A stretch of DNA of 64,000 nt from Hydrogenophaga sp. (GCF_011390835.1 NZ_JAABRQ010000002.1:158807-222806), one strand, 5' to 3'; counted from the stretch's first letter, positions 18,415-27,318 are shown. Notes: generated from the letters alone by a model not told the origin. Program-made: numbers and translations.

Positions 18415-19971
18415 ATGCCCCAACTACCGCGCATCGGCCTGGCGGGCTTCTTTCTGGAGGCCAATCGGCTGGCACCGGTAACCACCGGAGCGCACTTCGA
18501 GCAGTCCTGTGACAAGGCGGGGGCCGAGTTGCTGGCCGAATTGCGCGCTCCAGCGCCCCGGCTCCTGCCGGACAGCCAAGGGTTTGTGGCCACCATGGGC
18601 GCCAGCGGCGATTGGGAGCCGGTGGCATTGCGCATGGCGCTGGCCTACCCTGGTGGCCCAGTGGATCACGTCTGGTGGACCCGCTTTCTGGCTGATATCG
18701 AGCATCGCCTGGCCGAGGCGGGGCCACTCGATGGTGTCTTCATCAGCTCGCACGGCGCGGCCTTGACCACTGAGGAAGACGATCCAGACGGTGTGCTCTT
18801 CGAGCGCATCCGTGCCCTGGTGGGCCCCAACGTCCCGGTGGTGGCGGTGTTTGACCTGCACACCAACGTCTCGCGCCGCATGACCGATGCGCTGTCCGCC
18901 TTCGTCGCCTACCGGACCAATCCCCACGTGGATTTGCGGGAGCGGGGAGCCGAAGCGGCGGTGCTCATGCGGCGCATGCTGGTCGAGGGGCCCGGTGTCG
19001 TGGTGCTGGAGAAGCTGCCGTTTCTGCCAGCCAGCACAGACCAGCTGATTGCGCCGGGCTCGCCTTATGCCAGCCTTCTGGAGGAGGCTGCGGCTTGGGC
19101 GGACGCGCGGGTTCTGAACATTTCCCTTTGCGGTGGATTCCCGCTGGCCGATTGCGCCAAGTGTGGCTTCAGCGTGGTGGTGACCGCGTCCCGAGGTGCG
19201 CGCGACGCGGCGCAGGCGGCTGCCACGGGAATGGCGCGGCGGGTGTGGGACACCCGAAATGCATTTCTCACAGCACTCACGCCTATGGACACCGCGGTGG
19301 CGATGACGGTGGGCGCAGGCGCCGATCCGGCTGACCTGCTGTCGCGACCGCCCAGGCTGATCCTGGCCGACGTGGGCGACAACCCTGGTGGAGGCGGGGG
19401 CGGCAACACGACCGCCCTGCTCGGTGCCTTGCTCAAGGCGGGCGCGGACAAGGTCCTGGTTGGTGTCTTCACCGATCCGAGGCTGGCCGCCGAGGCGCAT
19501 AAAGAAGGGGTGGGGGCCCGGTTTATGGCCCATTTCAATGCGGGGGGGCCGCCGGAGGCCTTTGCCGACCCGCTAGACCATGAGGCGCGCGTGCTGGCCC
19601 TGTCCGATGGCACCTTTGTCGGGCGAAAAGGTCTGGTTCAGGGCAGCACCCAATCCATGGGACCCAGCGCGTTGCTGTCGCTGGGTGGGGTGCAGGTGAT
19701 CGTGATCAGTCAGCGTCAGCAGTTGCTGGATCCGGCACAGCTGGACATCTTCGGCATCGACCTCGCGCAGTCGACAGATTCCATTCGTACCCTCGTGGTC
19801 AAAAGCCGCGGGCATTTCCGTGCCGCCTTCAGCGACTTTGCGCCAGCCCACCGGCTGATTGAAGTCGATGGACCCGGATTGACCACCCCGGTCCTCAGCC
19901 GGCTTTCGCTGCAACGCGTGCCCAGGCCCGCATTCCCTCTGGATGCGGACGCACGATGGCCCCACGGCTGA
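18415..19971 (+). CDS. M81 family metallohydrolase (MlrC/microcystinase C-like)
   Basis: 518 residues. N-terminal MlrC domain with IGLAGFFLEAN, SSHGAA and DLHTN (the histidines and aspartate bind zinc in this family), DVGDNPGGGGGGNT and the C-terminal SRGHFRAAF. MlrC cleaves linearised microcystin fragments, but relatives in Burkholderiales without mlrABD probably hydrolyse small cyclic or peptide amides. The gene starts 14 bases after the Bug stop (GAAGG upstream) and so is in the same operon; the pairing suggests the Bug ligand is the M81 substrate or product. Substrate unknown. Confidence 0.88.
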   Translation: MPQLPRIGLAGFFLEANRLAPVTTGAHFEQSCDKAGAELLAELRAPAPRLLPDSQGFVATMGASGDWEPVALRMALAYPGGPVDHVWWTRFLADIEHRLAEAGPLDGVFISSHGAALTTEEDDPDGVLFERIRALVGPNVPVVAVFDLHTNVSRRMTDALSAFVAYRTNPHVDLRERGAEAAVLMRRMLVEGPGVVVLEKLPFLPASTDQLIAPGSPYASLLEEAAAWADARVLNISLCGGFPLADCAKCGFSVVVTASRGARDAAQAAATGMARRVWDTRNAFLTALTPMDTAVAMTVGAGADPADLLSRPPRLILADVGDNPGGGGGGNTTALLGALLKAGADKVLVGVFTDPRLAAEAHKEGVGARFMAHFNAGGPPEAFADPLDHEARVLALSDGTFVGRKGLVQGSTQSMGPSALLSLGGVQVIVISQRQQLLDPAQLDIFGIDLAQSTDSIRTLVVKSRGHFRAAFSDFAPAHRLIEVDGPGLTTPVLSRLSLQRVPRPAFPLDADARWPHG

Positions 19972-20134
19972 GGCTTCAAACCTGCCGCACCCTGGGCCAT
20001 CCGACGGACACATCTCCTCGCTCACGCCGACGATGCGGCAGCGGGCTGGCGCCGAACGGGGCTCAAGGGGACGGCTGCGTTGGCTGACTCGTCCGCACAG
20101 AATCCGATTTGGTGCATCATCACCGGCTGACCGC

Positions 20135-20146
20135 GAATGGCCGTTC
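20135..20146 (+). promoter_or_regulatory. TetR-like operator candidate upstream of the first acyl-CoA ligase
   Basis: GAATGGCCGTTC differs in two of twelve bases from GAACGACCGTTC before the fadB/J-type gene. It lies 33 bases before the ATG of the ligase. Likely a site for the same repressor; weaker palindrome than the other. Confidence 0.35.
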
Positions 20147-20178
20147 GTTTTCACACAAACCAGAACAGGAGAACACCC

Positions 20179-21819
20179 ATGCTGGGACAAATGCAAAGTC
20201 AGCCGCTGCTGATTTCGTCGCTCATCGTTCACGCCGAGCGCCACCACGCCAGTGGTGAAATCGTCTCGCGTCGCGTCGAGGGCGACATCCACCGCACCAA
20301 CTGGGGCCAGGTCGCCCAACGCTCGAGGCAGGTGGCCAACGCCATCAACGGCCTGGGGCTGACGGCCGGTGACCGCTTTGCCACTCTGGCCTGGAACGGC
20401 TATCGGCACCTGGAGCTGTACTTCGGCGTGAGCGGCTCCGAGCGCGTGCTGCACACGCTCAATCCGCGCCTTCACCCCGAACAACTGGCCTGGATCATCA
20501 ACCACGCAGAAGACAAGGTGGTGGCGTTTGACATGACGTTTCTGCCGCTGGTCAAAGCGGTGGCGGCCAAGTGCCCGACGGTCAAGCACTGGATTGCTCT
20601 GTGTGACGCTGACGCGCTGCCTGCCGACAGCGGTCTGCCCAGCCTGCTGAGCTATGAGGCCTGGGTGAGCGAACAGCCCACCGAATACACCTGGCCAGAG
20701 TTCGACGAAAACTCGGCCTCCAGCATGTGCTACACCAGCGGCACCACGGGCAATCCCAAGGCCGCGCTGTATTCGCACCGTTCCACCATCCTGCACGCGT
20801 TCAGTGCTGCGCTGCCCGATTCGCTGTGCCTGAGCGCGCGCGACAGCGTGCTGCCAGTGGTGCCGATGTTCCACGTCAACGCCTGGGGCCTGCCGTACTC
20901 GGCCGCGGCCACCGGTTGCAGCCTGGTGTTCCCCGGCCCGGCGATGGACGGCAAGTCGATCTACGAACTGCTGGAATCTGAAAAGGTGACCATGGCCGCC
21001 GGCGTGCCCACTGTATGGCAGATGCTGCTGGGTCACATGCAGGCCGAGGGCCTGAAGTTCAGCACGCTCAAGAGCACGGTGATTGGTGGCTCAGCCTGCC
21101 CGCCTGCCATGATCGAAGCCTTCAACAACGACTATGGGGTGGAGGTGCTGCACGCTTGGGGCATGACCGAGATGTCGCCGTTGGGCACGGTGTGCACGCT
21201 CAAGCGCGAGCAACTCGCGTTGTCTCCCGCCGAACAGATGAAGGTGCGGCTCAAGCAGGGGCGTGCGGTCTATGGCGTGGACATGAAGATCATCGACGCC
21301 GACGGCAACGAACTGCCATGGGACGGCAAGACCTACGGCGACCTGCTGGTGCGCGGGCCCTGGATCATCGCCAGCTATTTCAAAGGCGAGGGTGGCGACC
21401 CGTTGGTTTACGACAAGGCGGGGCACGGCTGGTTCCCCACCGGTGACGTGGCGGTGATCGATGCCGATGGCTTCATGCAGATCACCGACCGCAGCAAGGA
21501 CGTGATCAAGTCCGGCGGCGAGTGGATCAGCTCGATCGACGTGGAGAACATCGCCATGGCCCACCCTGCCGTGGCCATGGCCGCGTGCGTGGGCATGAAG
21601 CACCCGAAGTGGGACGAGCGCCCGATCGTGGTGGTGGTGAAGAAGCCGGGCAAGGAAGTCACTCGCGAAGAGCTGCTGGCTCACTACGAAGGCCGTATCG
21701 CCAAATGGCAGATTCCAGACGATGTTGTTTTCGTCGATGCCATCCCTCTGGGCGCGACCGGCAAGATGCAGAAAATGATCTTGCGCCAGCAGCTCAAGGA
21801 TTACGTGCTGCCTGGCTGA
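20179..21819 (+). CDS. AMP-forming acyl-CoA ligase (medium/long-chain)
   Basis: 546 residues. ANL superfamily motifs: A3 loop [13 protein letters not shown]5 [11 protein letters not shown]7 [18 protein letters not shown] and A10 GKMQK with the catalytic lysine near the end. Overall pattern ([29 protein letters not shown]) fits AlkK-like medium-chain fatty-acid ligases. It converts a free acid plus CoA and ATP to acyl-CoA. ATG 20179 with ACAGGAGA upstream. It is the first gene of the 22-kb acyl-CoA block and lies directly before the Liv-type ABC importer, suggesting it activates the imported substrate. Substrate chain length is inferred. Confidence 0.9.
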   Translation: MLGQMQSQPLLISSLIVHAERHHASGEIVSRRVEGDIHRTNWGQVAQRSRQVANAINGLGLTAGDRFATLAWNGYRHLELYFGVSGSERVLHTLNPRLHPEQLAWIINHAEDKVVAFDMTFLPLVKAVAAKCPTVKHWIALCDADALPADSGLPSLLSYEAWVSEQPTEYTWPEFDENSASSMCYTSGTTGNPKAALYSHRSTILHAFSAALPDSLCLSARDSVLPVVPMFHVNAWGLPYSAAATGCSLVFPGPAMDGKSIYELLESEKVTMAAGVPTVWQMLLGHMQAEGLKFSTLKSTVIGGSACPPAMIEAFNNDYGVEVLHAWGMTEMSPLGTVCTLKREQLALSPAEQMKVRLKQGRAVYGVDMKIIDADGNELPWDGKTYGDLLVRGPWIIASYFKGEGGDPLVYDKAGHGWFPTGDVAVIDADGFMQITDRSKDVIKSGGEWISSIDVENIAMAHPAVAMAACVGMKHPKWDERPIVVVVKKPGKEVTREELLAHYEGRIAKWQIPDDVVFVDAIPLGATGKMQKMILRQQLKDYVLPG

Positions 21820-21838
21820 CTCGCAGAGTCTCTTTCGC

Positions 21839-21882
21839 GATAGGCCCTAGGGGCTATCCCTGAGTGCCCGGGCCGGCCGGGC
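21839..21882 (+). terminator. Two GC-rich hairpins after the acyl-CoA ligase
   Basis: GATAGGCCC and GGGGCTATC pair with one mismatch (21839-21858), then GCCCGG-GCCGG-CCGGGC (21866-21882) followed only by TTG. Without a real T-run this may be a weak or Rho-assisted terminator before the importer operon. Confidence 0.35.
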
Positions 21883-21925
21883 TTGTAAGCTAGTCGTCAA
21901 CTTCAACCCACCGGAGACCTTCCCC

Positions 21926-23158
21926 ATGTCATTTGCCATCAAGAGCCTGACCGCTGCCTCCCTGATCGCCTGCGCCTTCGCGGCCCATGCCCAGAGCGGC
22001 GAGACTGTTCGCATCGCGTTCATTGACCCTCTGTCCGGCCCCTTCGCCAACGTGGGGCAGAACCAGCTCAAGAGCTGGCAGTTTGCGGCTTCGACGAAAA
22101 GCGGCAAGGCCAATCCTGCAAACGTTAATTTCGAGGTGATCGGGTTCGACAACAAGGGCTCTCCACAGGAAAGCCTGAACGCACTGCGCGCAGCCATCGA
22201 CCAGGGCTTTCGTTACGTCACACAGGGCAATGGATCGGGTGCCGCCGCCGCAATTTCGGATGCGGTGAGTAAGCACAACGCGCGCAACCCCGGTAAAGAG
22301 GTGGTTTTCTTGAACTATGCGGCGGTGGATCCTTCGCTCACCAACGAAAAGTGTGACTACTGGCATTTCCGCCTGGATGCGGACACCACCATGAAGATGG
22401 AGGCCCTGACCAGCTTCATGAAGGACCAGCCGAAAGTGAAGAAGGTGTTTCTGCTGAACCAGAATTATTCGCATGGTCAGCAGGTGGCGAAGTACTTCAA
22501 GGAAGGCATTGCCCGCAAGCGGCCCGACGTGCAGATCGTAGGCGAGGACCTGCACCCGATTGGACAGGTGAAGGACTTCGCGCCCTACGTGGCCAAGATC
22601 AAGCAGTCCGGTGCCGACACCATCGTCACCGGCAACTGGGGCACCGACCTCACGCTGTTTGTGAAGGCCTTGAACGATGCCGGCCTGAAGATCCCGATGT
22701 ACACCTACTACGCCCAGGTCACCGGCACACCGACCGCGCTGGCGGCCGGCGGCGATGGCGAGGTTTACGTGATCGCCTACGGACACGCCAACCACACTGG
22801 CGAGGTCGGTAAGATGTCGGCCGACTTCAAGAAGCAGTTCAACGACGACTACTACACCTACGCTACCTACAACGGCGTGAACTTGCTGGGTGCGGCAATG
22901 GCCAAGGCAAAGTCCACCAACCCCGTGGCCGTGGCGGCCGCGCTTGAAGGCCTGTCCGTCAAGAGCTTTGCGGGTGAGGTGACCATGCGCAAGACCGACC
23001 ATCAGCTGCAGCAATCGATGTTCGTCACCAAGTGGCAGAAAGTATCCAAAGAGTTCCCGTACAGCGTGGAGAACACCGGCTACACCTTTGCACCGGTCAA
23101 GCAGATGGAGCCCTATGTGGCCAGCACGCCCACGAGCTGCAACATGAAGCGGCCCTGA
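21926..23158 (+). CDS. HAAT-family ABC transporter substrate-binding protein (LivJ-like)
   Basis: 410 residues. Signal peptide ending AHA|QS, then a periplasmic type-I binding fold (IAFIDPLSGPFANVG, FEVIGFDNKGSPQES, FLNYAAVD, YTYYAQVTG). It belongs to the branched-chain amino-acid (HAAT) family, but in Burkholderiales such proteins often bind aromatic acids, other carboxylates or short amides. Here it is flanked by an acyl-CoA ligase and beta-oxidation genes, so its ligand is likely the acid degraded by this block. GGAGACC lies before ATG 21926. An intrinsic terminator separates it from the permease genes. Confidence 0.92.
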   Translation: MSFAIKSLTAASLIACAFAAHAQSGETVRIAFIDPLSGPFANVGQNQLKSWQFAASTKSGKANPANVNFEVIGFDNKGSPQESLNALRAAIDQGFRYVTQGNGSGAAAAISDAVSKHNARNPGKEVVFLNYAAVDPSLTNEKCDYWHFRLDADTTMKMEALTSFMKDQPKVKKVFLLNQNYSHGQQVAKYFKEGIARKRPDVQIVGEDLHPIGQVKDFAPYVAKIKQSGADTIVTGNWGTDLTLFVKALNDAGLKIPMYTYYAQVTGTPTALAAGGDGEVYVIAYGHANHTGEVGKMSADFKKQFNDDYYTYATYNGVNLLGAAMAKAKSTNPVAVAAALEGLSVKSFAGEVTMRKTDHQLQQSMFVTKWQKVSKEFPYSVENTGYTFAPVKQMEPYVASTPTSCNMKRP

Positions 23159-23169
23159 TCGACCGCGCA

Positions 23170-23201
23170 CCGCAAGTGACCACGCTCGTGGCCGCTTGCG
23201 G
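23170..23201 (+). other. Stable hairpin just after livJ-like gene
   Basis: CCGCAAG and CTTGCGG (23170-23176, 23195-23201) enclose an inner stem CCACG-CT-CGTGG. It lies 11 bases after the stop codon and could protect the 3' end of the binding-protein mRNA. Confidence 0.45.
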
Positions 23202-23213
23202 GCTTGATCTGCA

Positions 23214-23266
23214 GGCCTGCTCCTCCACCGTGCTGGCACGTGCGGTGCGGAGCGGGCCTTCTTTTT
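23214..23266 (+). terminator. Intrinsic terminator/attenuator between the binding protein and permease genes
   Basis: GGCCTGCTCC (23214-23223) pairs with GGAGCGGGCC (23249-23258) with one G-T pair; an inner stem can form. TTCTTTTT follows. It stands 33 bases before the permease start, so some transcripts would stop here and give more binding protein than permease. Confidence 0.6.
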
Positions 23267-23298
23267 GATTCATCCCCCACTGTCAACCACTGCCGCAC

Positions 23299-24246
23299 AT
23301 GGAATTCTTCACCATATCGCTGCTCAACGGTGTGAGCTACGGACTGCTGCTGTTCATGCTCAGCTCTGGCCTCACGCTGATTTTCAGCATGATGGGCGTG
23401 CTCAATTTTGCCCACGCCAGTTTTTACATGCTCGGCGCCTACCTGGCGTACACGACAACCGCAGTGGTGGGCTACTGGCCTGCGCTGGTGATCGCGCCTT
23501 TGCTGGTCGGCTTGCTGGGCGCCCTGTTCGAGAAATACGCGCTGCGCCGGGTACACAAGTTTGGCCATGTGCCCGAGCTGCTGATCACCTTCGGTCTGAG
23601 CTATATCATCCTGGAGCTGGTGCAGCTGGTCTGGGGCACGAGCTCGGTGGATTACCGGGTGCCCGACGAGCTCAACGGCCCGCTATTCACCTTGTGGGGG
23701 ACCCAGTTCCCGATCTACCGGGGTTTCATGATGGGCGTGTCATTGCTCATGCTGATCGCCATCTGGCAACTGCTCACGCGCACCCGCATCGGCCTAGTGA
23801 TCCAGGCCGCGCTCACCCACCCCGAGACGGTGGAGACGCTGGGTCACAACGTGCCACGGGTGTTCATGCTCGTGTTTGGCGGAGGAGCCGCGCTGGCGGG
23901 GCTAGCGGGGGTGATCGGTGGCAACGCGTTTGTAACCGAGCCTGGCATGGCAGCCACGGTGGGCTCCATCATCTTTGTCGTGGTGGTCGTGGGTGGCATG
24001 GGGTCGCTGGCCGGTGCATTCCTCGCCTCGTTGTTGATCGGCGTGATCCAGACCTTTGCTGTTGCGATCGACGTCTCGCTCATGAGCTTTTTGGCGTTTT
24101 TCAACGTTATGGTGACGGACCAGACATTTGGCTATGCGCTTTGGAAACTCAAGGTGAGTCAGGTCGCCCCCATCCTGCCCTATCTGTTTCTAGTGCTGAT
24201 CCTCATCTTCCGGCCCCGCGGGCTGCTCGGCACACGCGAAGGCTGA
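23299..24246 (+). CDS. HAAT ABC transporter permease, LivH-like
   Basis: 315 residues with eight or so membrane segments. It starts MEFFTISLLNGVSYGLLLFMLSSGLTLIFSMMGVLNFAHASFYMLG, the typical LivH opening, and has the EAA-like loop around IGLVIQAALTHPETVETLGHNVPRVFM. It forms the membrane channel with the LivM-like protein encoded four bases downstream of its stop. Member of the five-gene importer. Confidence 0.95.
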   Translation: MEFFTISLLNGVSYGLLLFMLSSGLTLIFSMMGVLNFAHASFYMLGAYLAYTTTAVVGYWPALVIAPLLVGLLGALFEKYALRRVHKFGHVPELLITFGLSYIILELVQLVWGTSSVDYRVPDELNGPLFTLWGTQFPIYRGFMMGVSLLMLIAIWQLLTRTRIGLVIQAALTHPETVETLGHNVPRVFMLVFGGGAALAGLAGVIGGNAFVTEPGMAATVGSIIFVVVVVGGMGSLAGAFLASLLIGVIQTFAVAIDVSLMSFLAFFNVMVTDQTFGYALWKLKVSQVAPILPYLFLVLILIFRPRGLLGTREG

Positions 24247-24250
24247 TTCC

Positions 24251-25582
24251 ATGAACACCTCTACCCTCGCCAAGACCTCCAAGCACGCAGCCCACCGGAC
24301 ATACGTGGAATTCCGCCCCATCAACCTGGGTCGCTGGATCATCTGGGGGTTGTTTGCGCTGCTGATCCTCGTCGCCCCCATGATCTGGACCAGCAGCCTC
24401 TCGCACACCATGTTGTCGCAGATGGGGATCGCCATCATCGTCTGCCTAAGCTACAACATCCTGCTAGGACAGGGCGGAATGCTGAGCTTCGGCCACGCCG
24501 CGTACTCGGGCATGGGCTCGTTCCTCGCGATCCACACCCTCAACCGCGTGACCGACGGCCAGTTCCAGCTGCCCGTCAGCCTGATCCCGATCGTGGGCGG
24601 CTTGGCCGCTGCACTGTTTGCCGTGTTGTTGGGCTGGGTCACCACCAAAAAATCGTCGACCACCTTTGCCATGATCACGCTGGGCATTGGGGAGCTGGTA
24701 TGGGCGATGTCGCTGATGTTCCCTGGATTTTTTGGTGGAGAGGGGGGTATTTCGGGCAACCGGGTCACGGGCCCCAGCCCTATGGGGATCACCTTTGGGC
24801 CGCAGATTCAGCTTTACTACCTGATCGGCATCTACACCTTCATCTGCACCGCGCTGATGTTCGCCTTCACCCGCACGCCTCTGGGGCGCATGCTCAACGC
24901 GGTGCGCGACAACCCGGAGCGCGTCGAGTTTGTCGGCTACGACACGCAGATGGTGCGATACCTGGCGTTCATCGTCGCAGCGTTCTTTGCGGGCATCTCG
25001 GGCGGGCTTGCAACGCTCAATTTTGAAATCGTGACATCGGAAGTCGTGGGGGCCTACCGCTCTGGCGCCTACCTGCTGTTCACCTTCCTGGGCGGTGCCA
25101 CCTTCTTTTTCGGTCCCATCATCGGTGGCATTCTGATGGTGCTGGCGTTTGTGCTGCTATCCGAGTTCACCAAGGCCTGGTTGCTCTATCTGGGCCTGAT
25201 CTTCACCTTCATGGTGATGTACGCGCCGGGGGGGTTTGCCAGCCTGATCATGATGAATGTCCGGGTGGCGGCGTTTGGCATGTTGCGCCGGATCTGGGCC
25301 AGCTACCTCGCGCTAGGCCTGCTGGCACTCGTGATCTTCGGCGGCGCAGGCGCCATGATTGAAATGGTCTACCACCTGCAGCTCAACGCAGCCATGGGCG
25401 ACGAGCTGACGTTCTTCGGCGTCAGCCTCAACGCGCGCAGCGTCAACAGCTGGTTTGGCTCGGCCTTTGTGGCGCTGACCGGCCTGGCCTTGTTTGAGCT
25501 GGCGCGGCGCCAGTTTAAGCGCGAATGGAATGCGATCCAGACCGAGATTGAACAGGAAATCAAGCGGCGGGAGACCTTGTGA
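24251..25582 (+). CDS. HAAT ABC transporter permease, LivM-like with C-terminal extension
   Basis: 443 residues. Core LivM features: LSYNILLGQGGMLSFGHAAYSGMGSF and RTPLGRMLNAVRDNPERVEFVGYDTQMVRYLAF. After the usual end (about residue 335, near YAPGGFASLIMM) there are another hundred residues with two hydrophobic stretches (YLALGLLALVIFGGAGAMIEM; FVALTGLALFELARR) and a charged tail. Many LivM-like proteins of 300-350 residues lack this part. The stop overlaps the GTG of the ATPase gene by four bases, so both are coupled. Confidence 0.93.
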   Translation: MNTSTLAKTSKHAAHRTYVEFRPINLGRWIIWGLFALLILVAPMIWTSSLSHTMLSQMGIAIIVCLSYNILLGQGGMLSFGHAAYSGMGSFLAIHTLNRVTDGQFQLPVSLIPIVGGLAAALFAVLLGWVTTKKSSTTFAMITLGIGELVWAMSLMFPGFFGGEGGISGNRVTGPSPMGITFGPQIQLYYLIGIYTFICTALMFAFTRTPLGRMLNAVRDNPERVEFVGYDTQMVRYLAFIVAAFFAGISGGLATLNFEIVTSEVVGAYRSGAYLLFTFLGGATFFFGPIIGGILMVLAFVLLSEFTKAWLLYLGLIFTFMVMYAPGGFASLIMMNVRVAAFGMLRRIWASYLALGLLALVIFGGAGAMIEMVYHLQLNAAMGDELTFFGVSLNARSVNSWFGSAFVALTGLALFELARRQFKREWNAIQTEIEQEIKRRETL

Positions 25583-26391
25583 GCAACACCACCCCACACG
25601 AGCAATCTATGAGCCATGTGGCCGCTGGCGGCTTCGCGTTGGAACTCAAGAACCTGCGCAAGAGCTTTGGCAAGACTGAGATCATCCGCGGGGTCGATCT
25701 TGCGGTGCGCCCCGGCGAGCGGGTCGCCATCATTGGGCCAAACGGCGCCGGCAAATCTACCCTATTCAACCTGATCTCGGGCCGTTTTTCGCCCACCAGT
25801 GGCGATGTGATGCTGGCGGGAACGCGCATCAACGGAAAAAAGCCTTACGAGATCAATCGCATGGGCCTCTCGCGAAGCTTTCAGATCACCAATATCTTTC
25901 CTAAGCTGTCGGTGTTCGAGAACCTGCGTTGTGGCGTGCTCTGGAGCCTGGGCTACAAGTACACGCTGTTCCGTTTCCTGGCCGATCTGGATGACGCCAA
26001 CGAGCGGGCCGATGAGCTGATGCACATGATCCGACTGGATAAAAAACGCGACGTGCTGGCCATGAATCTCACCTATGCCGAGCAGCGCGCGCTGGAGATC
26101 GGTATCACGATTGCGGGTGGCGCAGGCGTGATCCTGCTGGACGAGCCCACCGCCGGCATGAGCAAGAGCGAGACCAGTCGGTTTATCGATCTCATCCGCG
26201 AGGTCACGGTGGGCAAGACTCTGCTGACGGTGGAACACGACATGGGCGTGGTGTTTGGTCTGGCCGACAAGATTGCCGTGCTGGTGTATGGCGAGGTGCT
26301 GGCCTTTGACACGCCAGACGAGGTGCGCGCCAACGCGCGGGTGCAGGAGGCCTATCTGGGCTCGCCGGAAGAACAGGCCGCGGGCCACTGA
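25579..26391 (+). CDS. HAAT ABC transporter ATP-binding protein, LivG-like
   Basis: 270 residues. Walker A GPNGAGKST near 55, Q-loop in SFQITNIFPKLSVFEN, a degenerate signature LTYAEQRALEIG, Walker B VILLDEPTAGM and switch His in VEHDMG. Cytoplasmic ATPase partner of the LivF-like protein. GTG start overlaps the permease stop. An ATG at codon 11 (25609) is another possible start and gives the usual length. Confidence 0.93.
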   Translation: MSNTTPHEQSMSHVAAGGFALELKNLRKSFGKTEIIRGVDLAVRPGERVAIIGPNGAGKSTLFNLISGRFSPTSGDVMLAGTRINGKKPYEINRMGLSRSFQITNIFPKLSVFENLRCGVLWSLGYKYTLFRFLADLDDANERADELMHMIRLDKKRDVLAMNLTYAEQRALEIGITIAGGAGVILLDEPTAGMSKSETSRFIDLIREVTVGKTLLTVEHDMGVVFGLADKIAVLVYGEVLAFDTPDEVRANARVQEAYLGSPEEQAAGH

Positions 26392-26402
26392 GGAGCAGCA
26401 CC

Positions 26403-27098
26403 ATGTTGAAAATCGAGAACCTGCATGCCTTCTACGGCAAGAGCCACATCCTGCACGGTGTGTCCTTGGAAGTGGGCAAGGGTGAAATCGTGGCGCTGCT
26501 GGGGCGCAATGGTTCCGGCCGTTCCACGACCGCCAAGGCCATCATGGGACTGGTGGAGGCGACCGGTCGCGTTGAGTGGCGTGGCCAGGACATCATGGGG
26601 AAGAAGTCGTTCGAGATCGCCCACCTGGGCATTGGCCATGTGCCCGAGAACCGCGACATCTTTCCCCGGCTGACGGTGCATCAAAACCTGCTACTGGGCC
26701 AGAAGGGCAATGGCAAAGGCTCACGCTGGGGCTTCGATGACATGTACACCATGTTTCCGCGCCTCAAGGAGCGCCAGCACAATGAAGCTGGCGTGCTCTC
26801 GGGTGGCGAACAGCAGATGCTGACGCTGTGCCGCACCCTGATGGGCGACCCCGACCTGATCATCATCGACGAACCCACCGAAGGTCTGGCGCCCAAGATC
26901 GTGGAGCTTGTTGGGCAGTACCTGCATAACTTGAAATCGCGAGGTATTTCGGTGTTGCTGATCGAGCAGAAGCTCACCATTGCCATGAGCATCTCCGATC
27001 GGGCCCTGGTCATGGGCCACGGCAGCATCGTCTTCAAGGGCACGCCCGACAGCTTGCGGGCGGACCCGCGCATCCGAAAGGAATGGCTGGAGGTTTGA
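26403..27098 (+). CDS. HAAT ABC transporter ATP-binding protein, LivF-like, with Arg in Walker A
   Basis: 231 residues. It has a full signature LSGGEQQMLTL, Walker B LIIIDEPTEGL and switch His-like region LLIEQK, as LivF proteins do. The Walker A is GRNGSGRST: Arg40 (codon CGT) stands in place of the invariant lysine. From memory some HAAT ATPases of this group share Arg here, so it may be a natural variant and not damage. It starts 12 bases after the LivG-like stop, with GAGGAGC as ribosome site. Last gene of the importer; a GC-rich repeat pair follows. Confidence 0.93.
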   Translation: MLKIENLHAFYGKSHILHGVSLEVGKGEIVALLGRNGSGRSTTAKAIMGLVEATGRVEWRGQDIMGKKSFEIAHLGIGHVPENRDIFPRLTVHQNLLLGQKGNGKGSRWGFDDMYTMFPRLKERQHNEAGVLSGGEQQMLTLCRTLMGDPDLIIIDEPTEGLAPKIVELVGQYLHNLKSRGISVLLIEQKLTIAMSISDRALVMGHGSIVFKGTPDSLRADPRIRKEWLEV

Positions 27099-27099
27099 T

Positions 27100-27176
27100 C
27101 ACCCCCCGCGCCGCCTACGGTGTCACCCTCCAGGGAGCAATGCCTATGGCCCGGCAAAGCCGGTTCCACGGCATTC
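27100..27176 (+). repeat. Dispersed GC-rich repeat, copy 2a
   Basis: Starts just after the livF-like stop with the CACCCCCCGCGCCGCC module, then TCACCCTCCAGGGAG and ends with the 24-base arm at 27148-27171. That arm is the exact reverse complement of 27224-27247 in copy 2b. Confidence 0.85.
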
Positions 27177-27223
27177 CTGAGTTGAGCGTCCCCTCCAGCG
27201 CGAGATGTCTACAACCCAGGGCT

Positions 27224-27290
27224 CCGTGGAACCGGCTTTGCCGGGCCGCCAGTGCCGTCCCTGGGGGGTAGCGCGAAGCGGCGCGGGGGA
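27224..27290 (-). repeat. Dispersed GC-rich repeat, copy 2b (inverted partner)
   Basis: Inverted copy 52 bases from the 24-base arm of copy 2a. The two arms are perfectly complementary, so the mRNA or DNA could form a long hairpin between the importer operon and the fadB/J-type gene. The rest (TAGCGCGAAGCGGCGCGGG) is the inverted GCGCCGCTTCGCG module. Confidence 0.85.
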
Positions 27291-27318
27291 GCCTTGACTC
27301 ACTCGCGACAAGTGGCCC

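Noticed and set aside
18415..19971. Microcystin degradation (mlr) cluster
   Set aside because: No mlrA, mlrB or mlrD gene is present; the M81 family is broader than microcystinase C.
21929..23239. A 436-codon open frame antisense to the livJ-like gene
   Set aside because: No motif, composition of an antisense frame; the plus strand encodes an evident binding protein.
21926..27098. Calling the ABC importer a branched-chain amino-acid transporter (livJHMGF)
   Set aside because: The family name is not evidence for the substrate, and the neighbouring acyl-CoA ligase and beta-oxidation genes point to an organic acid, so no gene symbols were given.
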